From Poriferisodalis sp965231925 (lineage in GTDB: Bacteria; Actinomycetota; Acidimicrobiia; Acidimicrobiales; Poriferisodalaceae), in contig OZ246894.1 in NCBI GenBank assembly GCA_965231925.1, positions 2,418,001 through 2,482,000 of the forward strand: a stretch of DNA of 64,000 nucleotides. The letters are read 5' to 3'. Shown piece after piece: positions 53,631-62,940 of the stretch (the stretch's first letter is position 1; each line of letters opens with the position of its first letter). Made by a program: the position numbers and the translations under genes. The notes under the pieces were generated by a model. It worked only from the letters and a program-made list of their open reading frames with translations. It was not told where the DNA came from and searched no databases.

Positions 53631-54644
53631 ATGAAGGTAGACGGCGGCCTCGGAGTCACTAGCGGATTCGATGGGATCATCGAGTCGAGTCAAGAACAAG
53701 AAGCGTTGGGCTACGACGGATTGTGGGTGCCAGAGACCAGCCACGACCCGTTCACCATGCTTCCCCTCATGGCGCATGCCACCTCGACGGTGGAGCTGGG
53801 CACCAGCATCGTGGTGGGTTTCGCCCGCAACCCGATGTCGCTGGCCTACAGCGCCAACGACATCCAGCTGCTGTCGGAAGGCAGGTTCATCTTGGGCCTC
53901 GGCAGCCAGATCCGCCCGCACATCACCCGGCGTTTCTCGATGGAGTGGTCCAAGCCCGCCGCTCGCATGCGCGAGATGATCTTGGCGATCAAGGCCATCT
54001 GGGCCTGCTGGAACGACGGCGAGAAGCTGAACTTCCGTGGCGACTTCTACGAGCACACCCTGATGACACCGTTCTTCGACCCCGGCGCGAACCCCTACGG
54101 TGCTCCCCGACTGGCCCTGGCCGGCGTCGGCCCGCTGATGACCGAGGTGGCCGGCGAGACCTGCGATGTCTTCCTCTGCCACGGCTTCACGACCGAGAAG
54201 TACCTGCGTGAGGAGACCATCCCGGCGATCGAGCGAGGTGCAGCACGTGCCGGACGCGATCCCAGCGAAATCACGATCTCGGGCCCGTCGTTCATCGTGA
54301 CCGGCAACACCGAAGAGGACATGGCCAAGGCCAAGGAGGCCACCAAGCAGCAGGTGGCGTTTTATGGCTCCACGCCGGCCTACCGGCCCGTGCTCGACTG
54401 CCACGGCTGGGGCGACATGCAGACCGAGCTGAACGCCATGTCCAAGGAAGGCCGCTGGGTCGAGATGGCCAACCTGGTCGACGACGACATTCTCGACGCG
54501 TTCGCCGTGGTGGCCGAGCCCGAGCAAGTCGCAACCGAGCTGAAGCGCCGCTTCTCCGACGTGGTGGACCGGGTCAGCTTCTACGCCCCCTACAAGGGCG
54601 ACCGCTCCCGCTGGCAGACCATCTTCAACGACCTGAAGAGCTAG
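53631..54644 (+). CDS. LLM-class (probably F420-dependent) oxidoreductase
   Basis: 337 residues from ATG at 53631, 17 bases after the kinase. Luciferase-like TIM barrel: EQEALGYDGLWVPETSHDPF, TSTVELGTSIVVGFARNPMS, QLLSEGRFILGLGSQIRPH, LALAGVGPLMTEVAGETCDV. Resembles the TIGR03617-type F420 oxidoreductases of actinobacteria, though flavin use is not excluded. Substrate unknown. Confidence 0.88.
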   Translation: MKVDGGLGVTSGFDGIIESSQEQEALGYDGLWVPETSHDPFTMLPLMAHATSTVELGTSIVVGFARNPMSLAYSANDIQLLSEGRFILGLGSQIRPHITRRFSMEWSKPAARMREMILAIKAIWACWNDGEKLNFRGDFYEHTLMTPFFDPGANPYGAPRLALAGVGPLMTEVAGETCDVFLCHGFTTEKYLREETIPAIERGAARAGRDPSEITISGPSFIVTGNTEEDMAKAKEATKQQVAFYGSTPAYRPVLDCHGWGDMQTELNAMSKEGRWVEMANLVDDDILDAFAVVAEPEQVATELKRRFSDVVDRVSFYAPYKGDRSRWQTIFNDLKS

Positions 54645-54720
54645 CACCAGCCAGCTCGCAGCACCGATCTCCGCAACGAGCTGCAAGTCTGGCGCTGCAC
54701 CCACGTTTGCTCAGCGTCCC

Positions 54721-54760
54721 AAGGCCACGAATCCGATTACAAGGCCACGAATCCGATTAC
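54721..54760. repeat. Perfect 20-base tandem duplication
   Basis: aaggccacgaatccgattac occurs twice back to back, 54721-54740 and 54741-54760, just ahead of the GTG of the VOC gene. It might be a recent duplication or a regulatory iteron. Confidence 0.97.
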
Positions 54761-54773
54761 ACGGAGTGTCGCA

Positions 54774-55652
54774 GTGCCCACGCCCGCCTACCAGCTACAC
54801 CACCTGTGCATTTACGAACGCCAGCCGCGCGAGGCGATGTGGAACTGGCTGAGGTGGTATCACGCCATCCCCGCCTATTACTGGGAGGGATATGCCGACA
54901 TGCACCACACTGGCGAAGGCGGCGTCGACTACACCTTCCTGGCTTGCGGCGGCCCATTCCAGATGCAGCTCGAAGCCCCGCCTTACCAGTTCCAATATGA
55001 GCGAGAGTGGTTCGACGAACACGGTTCGGGCATCAACCACATTTGCTGGATCGTCTCGAATGCGCGAGAAACCGTAGAGCACTTGCAGTCCGCCGGGGCC
55101 ACCGTCGCCATGCCTTACGAAGAGTTCGGCGGCACCTACAACGGATTCGTAGCTATCGACACCGAAGGGCGTTGGGTCGAGATCATGGAATATGTCGGCG
55201 GGTTCAAGACCCCCGATGTGGAATTCCGGCCGGTCGGTCATGTGGGTCTGCAGACCCTCGGCGTGGTGCAGCTCTGCGGTGACCTCAACGCACAAGTCGA
55301 CTGGTACTGCGACGTGCTCGGCCAACGCATCGCGCACGATGCGCGCAGCGACAACGACGGTGTCGCCTACCTCGCCGACTACAGCTACGAGAGCCGCCAG
55401 TGCGTCAACGTCCTTGCCACGCCGTCGCTCGAGGCCGAGCATGAGTTGATGGATCGTCACGGCCCAGTGATCTCAACAGTTCTGTACCAAGCAGTCGATG
55501 TCGATCAGGCCTTTGCTGATGCCGTCGCAGCCGGCTTCGAAGAGGTCTCAGCGCCGACCCATGACGCCCGGATTGGCTGTGCCACGGGCTACCTGCGAGA
55601 GCCATCGGGGAACCTCGTGCAGGTACGCGAGCGGTTTGAATTCGCCGCGTGA
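54774..55652 (+). CDS. Two-domain VOC family (glyoxalase/dioxygenase) protein
   Basis: 292 residues from GTG. Two VOC modules: first begins LHHLCIYERQ with EGRWVEIMEYVGG closing it, second VGHVGLQTLGVVQLCGDL ending REPSGNLVQVRERF. The paired beta-alpha-beta domains usually bind a metal, as in extradiol dioxygenases or epimerases. His and Glu ligands are visible in each half. Its stop overlaps the next VOC gene (GTGA). Confidence 0.85.
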   Translation: MPTPAYQLHHLCIYERQPREAMWNWLRWYHAIPAYYWEGYADMHHTGEGGVDYTFLACGGPFQMQLEAPPYQFQYEREWFDEHGSGINHICWIVSNARETVEHLQSAGATVAMPYEEFGGTYNGFVAIDTEGRWVEIMEYVGGFKTPDVEFRPVGHVGLQTLGVVQLCGDLNAQVDWYCDVLGQRIAHDARSDNDGVAYLADYSYESRQCVNVLATPSLEAEHELMDRHGPVISTVLYQAVDVDQAFADAVAAGFEEVSAPTHDARIGCATGYLREPSGNLVQVRERFEFAA

Positions 55653-56119
55653 ACATACGCGGCATTCACCACGTCGGCCTGGTCGTCGACGATCTCGACG
55701 CGTCCGTGACCTTCTACTCGGAACTGCTGGGGATGCAAGTTATCGAGCGCGATCGCTGGCGTTCGCCGGCCCCGCTCGAAGACCAAGCCGTCGGGCTCCG
55801 AGAATCGTCTGCCGATGGCGTCATGTTGTGCGGATCAAGCTCGTACCTCGAGCTGTGGCAATTCTCGGCACCTGCTCAGACTGCTCCCGCACCGATTGAT
55901 CTGGGTGCGAATGAACCAGGCTTGCGCCATCTCGCGCTCGAGGTCGACGACGTCGCCGAAGCGCTCGATCTGGTGGTCGAGTTGGGCGGCAGGCGCATGG
56001 GCGATCCAGTCCGCTTGGATGCCGCCGGCGCCTCGGTCGTCTATTGCCGCGATCCCTTCGGGACAATTCTCGAACTGATGTCGACGGGCTCGACACTGGC
56101 TTCGCTCGACAACCTGTGA
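55649..56119 (+). CDS. Single-domain VOC family protein
   Basis: 156 residues. A classic VOC domain: IRGIHHVGLVVDDLDASVTF with metal-type His, GLRHLALEVDDVAEALDLVV and YCRDPFGTILELMS with the distal Glu. Overlaps the previous VOC gene, so the two are co-translated and may act in one pathway. Reaction unknown. Confidence 0.88.
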   Translation: MNIRGIHHVGLVVDDLDASVTFYSELLGMQVIERDRWRSPAPLEDQAVGLRESSADGVMLCGSSSYLELWQFSAPAQTAPAPIDLGANEPGLRHLALEVDDVAEALDLVVELGGRRMGDPVRLDAAGASVVYCRDPFGTILELMSTGSTLASLDNL

Positions 56120-56171
56120 TCCGCCGACACATGACCCGGCGGCAAACGGCACGCCATGCTGTGACACACCA

Positions 56172-57377
56172 GTGAGGCGCCCGACGGGATCCTTGCTCCC
56201 CTTCCAGATCGTGATGGGAGTCACCAGCGGCTCGATCGGCGCGATCATTACGGTCATCGGCGAGCTCCGAGACGAACTGGGGTTTCGCGACAGCAGCGTC
56301 GGGATCATCGTCGCTGCTGGCTTCTTGGCATCATTCGTAGCGCAGATTCTCTTGGCGCCATTCGCCGACCGAGGACACGGCCGGCGTATGGCGGTGACCG
56401 GCATCGCACTCAGCGCAATTGCGCTGTTTGCGATGACAACGGCTGACGCCGTGGGGATCTGGATCGCCTCGCGCGCGCTGCTCGGATTCGCGGGAGGACT
56501 GCTGCTGCCAGGGTTGCGCCGCGCAGCCACGGTGCTCGACCCCGAGCGGGCCGGGGAGAACCTTGGGCGGCTCATCGTCGGCGAGATCATCGGATTCGTC
56601 ATGGGCCCTATCGCGGCAGCATTTCTCGCAGCGATCGGCGGCGTGCGCCTGCCGTTCATGGTCTTCGCCATCGGCATGGCCGCGTTCCTGCCGTTCGTAG
56701 CTCGAATGCCTGCCGATCAGGGTCAGCTCACGCGCAGAACCCGCCAATCGGCTGACCTGCTGAGACACCGGCGGTTGCAAGGCGCTTTGCTGCTGATCTT
56801 CGGCTACTTCTTCCTGATCGGCGCGTTCGAAGCAGTGCTCCCGCTGATGTTCGTCGACCGCGGGGGCGGAGCACTCGAAACCGGCGTCGGGTTCACCATC
56901 TTCGCGATACCCATCGCCATCGTCAGCACCCGAGCCGGACGCACCGCCGACCGCCTCGGCCCAGCTCGCGTGGCCACCTGGGGCATGGCCATATCGGCCG
57001 CGGTGTCATTCAGCTATGGACTCATCCCGGGTATCTGGCCGGTCGTAGCAGTCATGACCGTTGCCGGAGTCGCAGACGGCTATGGATTTACTGCAGGCCA
57101 GGTGGCGGTCTCCCGGGCCGTCCCCGAAGCACGACAAGCCGGCGCCCTCGGATTGATGGGTGCTGCGGAAGTACTCGGCGCAGGCATCGCCGCCCTGCCT
57201 GCTGCGGTGATGTACGAAGCGTGGGGTGCGGGACCGACCTGGATTGCCGCGTCGGCAGCCAGCCTCGTGTGCCTGTTCGTCGGGCACCTGCGGCTGCGCG
57301 GCACGGACCCTGTCAGCCCTCCACAGCCGCCCTTGGGCTGGACACCGGCTGAGTTGAACCTGGCACCCCCGGAGTGA
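56172..57377 (+). CDS. MFS transporter
   Basis: 401 residues from GTG. Twelve hydrophobic segments with the MFS signature between helices 2 and 3 (LAPFADRGHGRRMAVTGIAL) and a matching loop between 8 and 9 (GRTADRLGPARVATWGMAI). Likely a drug/metabolite proton-linked permease (DHA1-like). It follows the VOC genes by about 50 bases and is convergent with the PhyH gene. Confidence 0.9.
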   Translation: MRRPTGSLLPFQIVMGVTSGSIGAIITVIGELRDELGFRDSSVGIIVAAGFLASFVAQILLAPFADRGHGRRMAVTGIALSAIALFAMTTADAVGIWIASRALLGFAGGLLLPGLRRAATVLDPERAGENLGRLIVGEIIGFVMGPIAAAFLAAIGGVRLPFMVFAIGMAAFLPFVARMPADQGQLTRRTRQSADLLRHRRLQGALLLIFGYFFLIGAFEAVLPLMFVDRGGGALETGVGFTIFAIPIAIVSTRAGRTADRLGPARVATWGMAISAAVSFSYGLIPGIWPVVAVMTVAGVADGYGFTAGQVAVSRAVPEARQAGALGLMGAAEVLGAGIAALPAAVMYEAWGAGPTWIAASAASLVCLFVGHLRLRGTDPVSPPQPPLGWTPAELNLAPPE

Positions 57378-57401
57378 CGCAGGCTTCACAGCTGCGCCCG
57401 G

Positions 57402-58235
57402 TCAATCGAACAGGCGCATCGGATCGCCCATGTCGTGGTAGCCCAGATATCCGCCGCCTGCCGATGAGGCGTCATACAGCGCGTAGCCCAAGAGTTCCTG
57501 CGCGCACCGGGGCAGATCGCGGGCGACCTCGGGCGGGACGTTGATGTAGCTGTTCTCGACCGGCCGGAGCCACCCGGCGCAGATCCCCGTCGACAACGCT
57601 CGGCGGCGGCGATCAGTCGTGATATTGGCACCGCCCCCATGGAGCAGATCGCCCCGGAAGAAGAGTGCCGAGCCGGCTCGCATGGTCGCAGCGTCGATCT
57701 CTGCGGAGGCGGGAACTCGGTCACGATCCCAGCGATGGCTGCCGGGCACGACGAGTGTGCCGCCGATCTCCGGCGTGATGTCAGCGAGCGCGAGGATGCT
57801 GTTGACGATCATCGGTACGCCGGGCCGAGCGAAGTTCCAAGCGTCATCGTCGCGGTGGAAGGGCTGAGCCGTTTCGCCGGGCCCTATGTCGATGACCTCA
57901 CCGTTGTTCAGAATGACAACGGGGCTGATCGGGCCGATGACTTCGGTGGCGTATCCGACCAGGCGTTCGTCGGTCATGATTCGCACAAATGTGGGCGCCT
58001 TGGTGACCAGTCCCTGCAATCGTCGAGTCCGCAAGCCCAAGAACTCGTCAGACGCCTCCGTGCCCGAGTCGGTGCCTGCGTGGGCCGCCAGCCATGGTTC
58101 GATCTCGGCGTTGAACGCCCCGACGACCTCAGGCAGCATCCAATCCTCAATAATGACGCCGCCGTCGCGGTCGCTGCATTCACAGATGTCGTCCAGCGTG
58201 CAGTTGCCGGGAAGACGAGCCAGCTCAACGGGCAT
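57402..58235 (-). CDS. Phytanoyl-CoA dioxygenase (PhyH) family protein
   Basis: 277 residues from ATG at 58235. Fe(II)/2-oxoglutarate oxygenase fold with HRDDDAWNF as the HxD metal pair, GGTLVVPGSHRWDRDR and distal His in FRGDLLHGGGANIT. The family hydroxylates acyl-CoA or small natural products. Divergent from the Ldh-family dehydrogenase gene 46 bases away, so they may share control. Confidence 0.88.
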   Translation of the reverse strand: MPVELARLPGNCTLDDICECSDRDGGVIIEDWMLPEVVGAFNAEIEPWLAAHAGTDSGTEASDEFLGLRTRRLQGLVTKAPTFVRIMTDERLVGYATEVIGPISPVVILNNGEVIDIGPGETAQPFHRDDDAWNFARPGVPMIVNSILALADITPEIGGTLVVPGSHRWDRDRVPASAEIDAATMRAGSALFFRGDLLHGGGANITTDRRRRALSTGICAGWLRPVENSYINVPPEVARDLPRCAQELLGYALYDASSAGGGYLGYHDMGDPMRLFD

Positions 58236-58281
58236 GGTGACAACGTAGAGGCTGCACAAAAGCGAGTTGCGAGGAGCACAC

Positions 58282-59424
58282 ATGGACGAACAAAGCACTG
58301 CCGCCGGGACTCGATTGAGCGAGGATCCGGATTTCTTGGAGCACTGCTATCGACGCGTTCTGGGCGAGTTGGGCTTTTCTGCGGGGCACGCCGAGATCGT
58401 GGCCCGCTGCGTGTCGGATGGCGACCGCAACGGCAAGCTCACCCAGGGCATGGGCGTATTCGAAATCCCGGTCTTGCTGGCGCGCACCGGGACGATGGAC
58501 GTCAGCGCGACGCCTGAGATCGTCGACGAGGGGCCGACCTGGGTGGTGATCGACGCGAACCGGTCATCGGGCCAGTGGGCGCTGACGATGGCCATGGAGT
58601 CGACGATCGCCAAGGCCCGTGAGCACGCCGTCGCCATCGGCTTTGTGCGTGACTTCAACGACGCCGGGGCGTTCGGCACCTATGTCCGCATGGCCGCCCG
58701 CGAGCAGATGATGGCAATCGCCACCAACAACAGCCTCCCGCTGGTGTCTCCGTGGGGCGGGATGCAGAACGTGCTGTCGGGAGCTCCCTTTGCCGCTGCG
58801 GCTCCCGGCGGGGCTCAGCCGCCGATCGTCAGCGACATCCAAGCCATCGAGGTTCATGACGGCGATCTGAGCGAGGCGTACTTCGAAGGCCGGCGGATCG
58901 GCGGCGCGTACCTCGTCGACCCTGACACCGGTGAGCTCACCGACGACCCTTCGCCGTACTTCGAACGCATGGAGGACTATGGCCGCATCTCCGATTGCCG
59001 AGCACCGACGGTCTTCGGCTCGCCACGCATGTACGCCTTCAATCTGTTCACCGAGATGCTCGCCGGCATCATCAACCCCGGCGCCCGCATGAGTCCCGAG
59101 ATTGCTGGGCCGCCTTCGTACTGGCTGGAGCCTCGCGACGAGGCTCTCACCGGCGGAGCCTGCGTGATCGTCATCGACCCGTCGCATTGGATGCCGCCTG
59201 GCGAAGCCGGTCGGCGGTCCGACGCGCTCGTGGAGCATGTCAAGGGAGCAAAGCGGCTTCCTGATGTCAACGAGATCTTCCTGCCGGGAGAGCGCGGCTG
59301 GCGGGCCATGGCTGAGCAGCGGCCGGTCGAGATCTTGTCGGCTCACTGGGAGTCCTTCGTCCACATCGTCGACAGCGTCGGGCTGGACATTGGCGTGCTG
59401 CGCGACGAATACCGCTCTGCGTGA
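58282..59424 (+). CDS. Malate/L-lactate dehydrogenase family oxidoreductase (Ldh_2)
   Basis: 380 residues from ATG after GAGGAG. The family uses a distinct Rossmann-less fold; visible motifs are CVSDGDRNGKLTQGMGVFEI, VGFVRDFNDAGAFGTYV, NNSLPLVSPWGG and FNLFTEMLAGIINPGA. NAD(P)-dependent reduction of 2-keto acids is expected. Contrast with the zinc MDR enzymes nearby. Substrate unknown. Confidence 0.85.
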   Translation: MDEQSTAAGTRLSEDPDFLEHCYRRVLGELGFSAGHAEIVARCVSDGDRNGKLTQGMGVFEIPVLLARTGTMDVSATPEIVDEGPTWVVIDANRSSGQWALTMAMESTIAKAREHAVAIGFVRDFNDAGAFGTYVRMAAREQMMAIATNNSLPLVSPWGGMQNVLSGAPFAAAAPGGAQPPIVSDIQAIEVHDGDLSEAYFEGRRIGGAYLVDPDTGELTDDPSPYFERMEDYGRISDCRAPTVFGSPRMYAFNLFTEMLAGIINPGARMSPEIAGPPSYWLEPRDEALTGGACVIVIDPSHWMPPGEAGRRSDALVEHVKGAKRLPDVNEIFLPGERGWRAMAEQRPVEILSAHWESFVHIVDSVGLDIGVLRDEYRSA

Positions 59425-59478
59425 CAGCAGCGATTCTGTGATTCAGCGACGCAAGAACTCGCCTGCGGGCACCCAGTC

Positions 59479-60444
59479 TCAGCAGCGGTACGCCACTCCA
59501 GGCAGAACGCAAATCATCTCGTAGAGCAGGTTCGCCGCCGTGAGGGCTGTCAGGCCGCTGGTGTCGTAGATCGGCGCCACCTCGACGAGGTCGCAACCCA
59601 CGATGTCGAGTCCGCGGCAGCCGCGGATGATCTCGAGCGCTTGGGCCGTCGTGAGGCCGCCGATCTCGGGTGTGCCGGTACCGGGGGCGAAGGCCGGATC
59701 GAGCCCGTCGATGTCGAAACTGATGTAAACCGGCCCGGCGCCGACCTGTTCACAGACCTCGTCCATCAACGGCACCAGACTGGCACCCCAGCACTCCTCC
59801 ACCTGCACCACCCGGAAGCCCTGTTCACGCGACCATTCGAAGTCGTCGGCGGCGTAGCCGGTGCCGCGCATGCCGATCTGGCACACCCGATTGCAGTCCA
59901 GCAGACCTTCCTCCACCGCCCGCCGGAACGGAGTCCCGTGGGCGATCCGTTCCCCGAACATGTCGTCGTTGGTGTCGGTATGAGCGTCAATGTGCACGAG
60001 CCCCACCGGCCCGTGCTTGGCGGCCATGGCACGCAGAATCGGCAAAACGACCGTGTGGTCGCCACCCATCGTCACCGTGACCACGTCGTGGCTGAGCAGC
60101 GAGCGGTAGTGCGCCGTGATCCGGTCGACCGAGTCGGCGAGGTTGTAGGGGTTCGTGGCCACATCGCCGGTGTCGTCGATGCGGAGGCTGTCGAATGGTG
60201 CCGCGCGTGTCGCCATGTTGTACGGCCGCAGCAGCACCGACTCTTCCCGGATGCCGCGGGGTCCAAAACGCGCTCCGGGCCGATTCGACGTACCGATGTC
60301 GAACGGCACGCCTACGACAACCACGTCCAGATCGGCGGGCTCGTGGGTTGCAGGCAGGCGCATGAACGTGGCGATGCCAGCAAAGCGGGGCATCTCACTG
60401 CCGCCCAGTGGTTGCGGATTGGCTGTCTCCCGTTGATCCGTCAT
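59479..60444 (-). CDS. Agmatinase/guanidinobutyrase family ureohydrolase
   Basis: 321 residues from ATG with AGGAGGGG upstream. Dinuclear manganese motifs GGDHTVVLPIL, DAHTDTND and SFDIDGLDPAFAPGTGTPE are all present. Cleaves agmatine or a guanidino acid to urea plus amine/acid. The SNRPGARFGPRGIREES stretch is typical of agmatinase. Precise substrate not assignable. Confidence 0.92.
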   Translation of the reverse strand: MTDQRETANPQPLGGSEMPRFAGIATFMRLPATHEPADLDVVVVGVPFDIGTSNRPGARFGPRGIREESVLLRPYNMATRAAPFDSLRIDDTGDVATNPYNLADSVDRITAHYRSLLSHDVVTVTMGGDHTVVLPILRAMAAKHGPVGLVHIDAHTDTNDDMFGERIAHGTPFRRAVEEGLLDCNRVCQIGMRGTGYAADDFEWSREQGFRVVQVEECWGASLVPLMDEVCEQVGAGPVYISFDIDGLDPAFAPGTGTPEIGGLTTAQALEIIRGCRGLDIVGCDLVEVAPIYDTSGLTALTAANLLYEMICVLPGVAYRC

Positions 60445-60494
60445 GCAAGCCCCTCCTGGTCTCCGGATACGGCAATTCACCCGAAGAGCACCCG

Positions 60495-61646
60495 CTAGCC
60501 CCCTGGCCGCAGGTAAATCTTGCCGCAGTTCTTGGACAAGCTGATCTCAAAGGCTTCCGCGGCATGCGACATGGGCAGGTCGTGTGTGACGATCCTGTCG
60601 ACATTGCGCTGCACGGCAGGTTTGGCCAGCATGCGCAGCAGCCCGTCGCGATCCCGGAAACGAACGTCGTGACCGCCAGTCCATGCGATGTGGCGATCCA
60701 TGAGGTCGTTCAGGATGCTGAGCGAATACTTCTGTGAACCGCTATGGCCGAGCGAGTACAGGTTGCCGTAGCGACGCAGCCCAGCAAAGCAGCGGTCCAA
60801 GTAGTAGGGCGCGCCGGAGCCTTCGAATGCCACGTCGGCTCCCTTGCGGTCTCCTGTGAATGCGTGCACCTGTGCCAGCCAATCGGGGTCGTCGGGATCG
60901 ATCACCGCGTGTGCTCCCAGCTTGCGGCACAAATCCATGCGATAGGGGTGACGTCCCAGCACGATGACCGTCGCTCCCCGGTACAGCGCATTGGCGACCG
61001 CGCCGAGTCCGATGAAGCCGACGCCGCCCACCAGCACCACGTCTCCGGCGCCGACGCCGAGCTCCTCGCATGCGGAGAATGATGGCCCCAAGGTGCAGTT
61101 GCCGGCCGCGGCGTGCTCGAAGCGCAGGTCATCAGCCAGGCGCACGATCATGTGCTCAGGCGCGATGCGGTACTGCGCCATCCCGAAGCCGCCCGATTCG
61201 CTGCCGTTGACGCGCTCGATGCCCAACAACCCCGCCGTCACGTCTTGAGGCGCCATGCCGCCTTCGAATCCCTCGTACGGAATGCCCAGACAATGGGTAG
61301 GTGACAGACCCTGGGTGCACACGAAGCACGTCTGACAGCTATTTCCCTGAAACACGATTACCCGGTCGCCCACCCCGAAGCGAGAACCAGGTGCGGTCTC
61401 GACAACGGTGCCCACGCCTTCGTGGCCCAAGTGGGTGGGGCTGTCGTGCCACTCGAATTGGTGGTCGCGATAGATGCGGGCCTCGTTGCACACCGGAGCG
61501 ATGGCCACCTCGATGACCACGAATCCAGACGTGATCACCGGGTACGGCTTGTCTGCCAATGCAGCGACACGCGGCTCAGGAATGGACAGCACCGTGTTGC
61601 GGGGGCTACGTGCGGCTCGGCCAGCAGGGCCGGCGGGTTGGGTCAC
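60495..61646 (-). CDS. Zinc-binding medium-chain dehydrogenase (minus strand)
   Basis: 383 residues from GTG. MDR fold with GHEGVGTVVE, structural-zinc cysteines in NSCQTCFVCTQGLSPTHC and Rossmann motif VVLVGGVGFIGLGAVAN. The usual catalytic CGSD is VCNEA here, with the Cys kept. Divergent partner of the next MDR gene. About 50 bases upstream of the agmatinase in the same direction. Confidence 0.88.
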   Translation of the reverse strand: MTQPAGPAGRAARSPRNTVLSIPEPRVAALADKPYPVITSGFVVIEVAIAPVCNEARIYRDHQFEWHDSPTHLGHEGVGTVVETAPGSRFGVGDRVIVFQGNSCQTCFVCTQGLSPTHCLGIPYEGFEGGMAPQDVTAGLLGIERVNGSESGGFGMAQYRIAPEHMIVRLADDLRFEHAAAGNCTLGPSFSACEELGVGAGDVVLVGGVGFIGLGAVANALYRGATVIVLGRHPYRMDLCRKLGAHAVIDPDDPDWLAQVHAFTGDRKGADVAFEGSGAPYYLDRCFAGLRRYGNLYSLGHSGSQKYSLSILNDLMDRHIAWTGGHDVRFRDRDGLLRMLAKPAVQRNVDRIVTHDLPMSHAAEAFEISLSKNCGKIYLRPGG

Positions 61647-61760
61647 GAACTGCTCTCCCCCGGCGTCTTCACTCGGAGTTGCGCTCTACGCGGCGATCTA
61701 ACATGACCGGCGATCCATATTAGGAGTGAGGCCACCCCGGTGGCGGGCCAGGGAGGCCGC

Positions 61761-62792
61761 ATGCGAGCCGCAGTCTTCGACGGGGCGGGGATGCCGCTGC
61801 GGATCGCGGAGGTGCCCGATCCCGCCCCTGGCACCGGTGAGGCAATCTTGCGGGTGCACGCCTGCGGCATCTGCGGCTCGGACCTGCATGCCACGGCGCC
61901 CGGCGGCATCGCGCGACCAGGGGGCATTCTGGGTCACGAGGTGGCCGGCACCGTCGAGGCGCTCGGCCCCGATCCGCTCGGCTCATGGGCGCTGGGCGAT
62001 CGGGTCTTCGTGGTGTCGCGGCTGACCTGCGGAGGCTGCGGCTGGTGCCTGATTGGTCAAGGGCATCGCTGCGAGCACATCAAGTTCTTCGGCGCGCTTG
62101 GCCCTGACGAACCCGACGGCGCCTATGCCGAACTGCTGAAGGTGCACACCAACGACCTGCTGCGCGTGCCCGACTCGGTGAGCCTCGACGTCGCAGCGAC
62201 CGTTGAACCGCTCGCCACAGGCCTGATGCTGGTGCGAGATGCCGAAATGTCGATCGGGGACCGAGTCTTAGTCATCGGCGGCGGCCCCATCGGGCTGGCA
62301 ACCGTGGCATGGGCCAAGTTTTTCGGCGCCCGGCGCGTGGTGATGAGCGAGATGGTTCCCGATCGGCTGGCGCTCGGCGAGGTCATGGGTGCCACTGACC
62401 TCATCGACGCATCCGCAGTCGGCGATGTGGGCGCCGCGGTGACCGTGCTGCTGGGCCAGCCCCCCGACATCGTGATCGAATGCGTCGGCCTGCCCGGCGT
62501 CCTGTCTCAGGCCATCGACATCGTGCGTCACGGCGGCACCGTCATTGCCGGCGGGGTGTGCATGCAGCCCGACACCATCGACCACGTCGCCGCCTACTTC
62601 ACGGAACCCACCGTGCGGTTTCCGGCCACCTACACAACGGAAGAGAACAAATTCATCATCGAGATGATCGCCGCCGGCCGGATCAATCCGACACCCTTGG
62701 TGAGCCACCGCGTGACCCTCGATGAGCTGCCCGAGGCGTTCGAGGCGCTCCGCAGGCCGACCGATCAATGCAAGGTGATCCTCACGCCATGA
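61761..62792 (+). CDS. Zinc-binding medium-chain dehydrogenase (threonine/sorbitol dehydrogenase-like)
   Basis: 343 residues from ATG at 61761, chosen for the GGGAGG upstream. Catalytic-zinc motif VHACGICGSDLHA, GILGHEVAGTVEALG, structural cysteines CGGCGWCLIGQGHRC, and Rossmann VLVIGGGPIGLATVAWA. Closest by eye to threonine dehydrogenase-type MDR enzymes. Divergent from the other MDR gene. Confidence 0.9.
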   Translation: MRAAVFDGAGMPLRIAEVPDPAPGTGEAILRVHACGICGSDLHATAPGGIARPGGILGHEVAGTVEALGPDPLGSWALGDRVFVVSRLTCGGCGWCLIGQGHRCEHIKFFGALGPDEPDGAYAELLKVHTNDLLRVPDSVSLDVAATVEPLATGLMLVRDAEMSIGDRVLVIGGGPIGLATVAWAKFFGARRVVMSEMVPDRLALGEVMGATDLIDASAVGDVGAAVTVLLGQPPDIVIECVGLPGVLSQAIDIVRHGGTVIAGGVCMQPDTIDHVAAYFTEPTVRFPATYTTEENKFIIEMIAAGRINPTPLVSHRVTLDELPEAFEALRRPTDQCKVILTP

Positions 62793-62940
62793 CACAAGCG
62801 TGGCGCATCACCGGGTGCTGGACCGATTCGGGGCTTGAGCCGAACTCACGACAGCGAGCTCGGCCGCCCGGCCTCGAATCGTTGATCCCAAGCGTCTCAT
62901 GGATGCGAGCCGGCCCAGCCGGTTGAGTACGGTCACAGGC

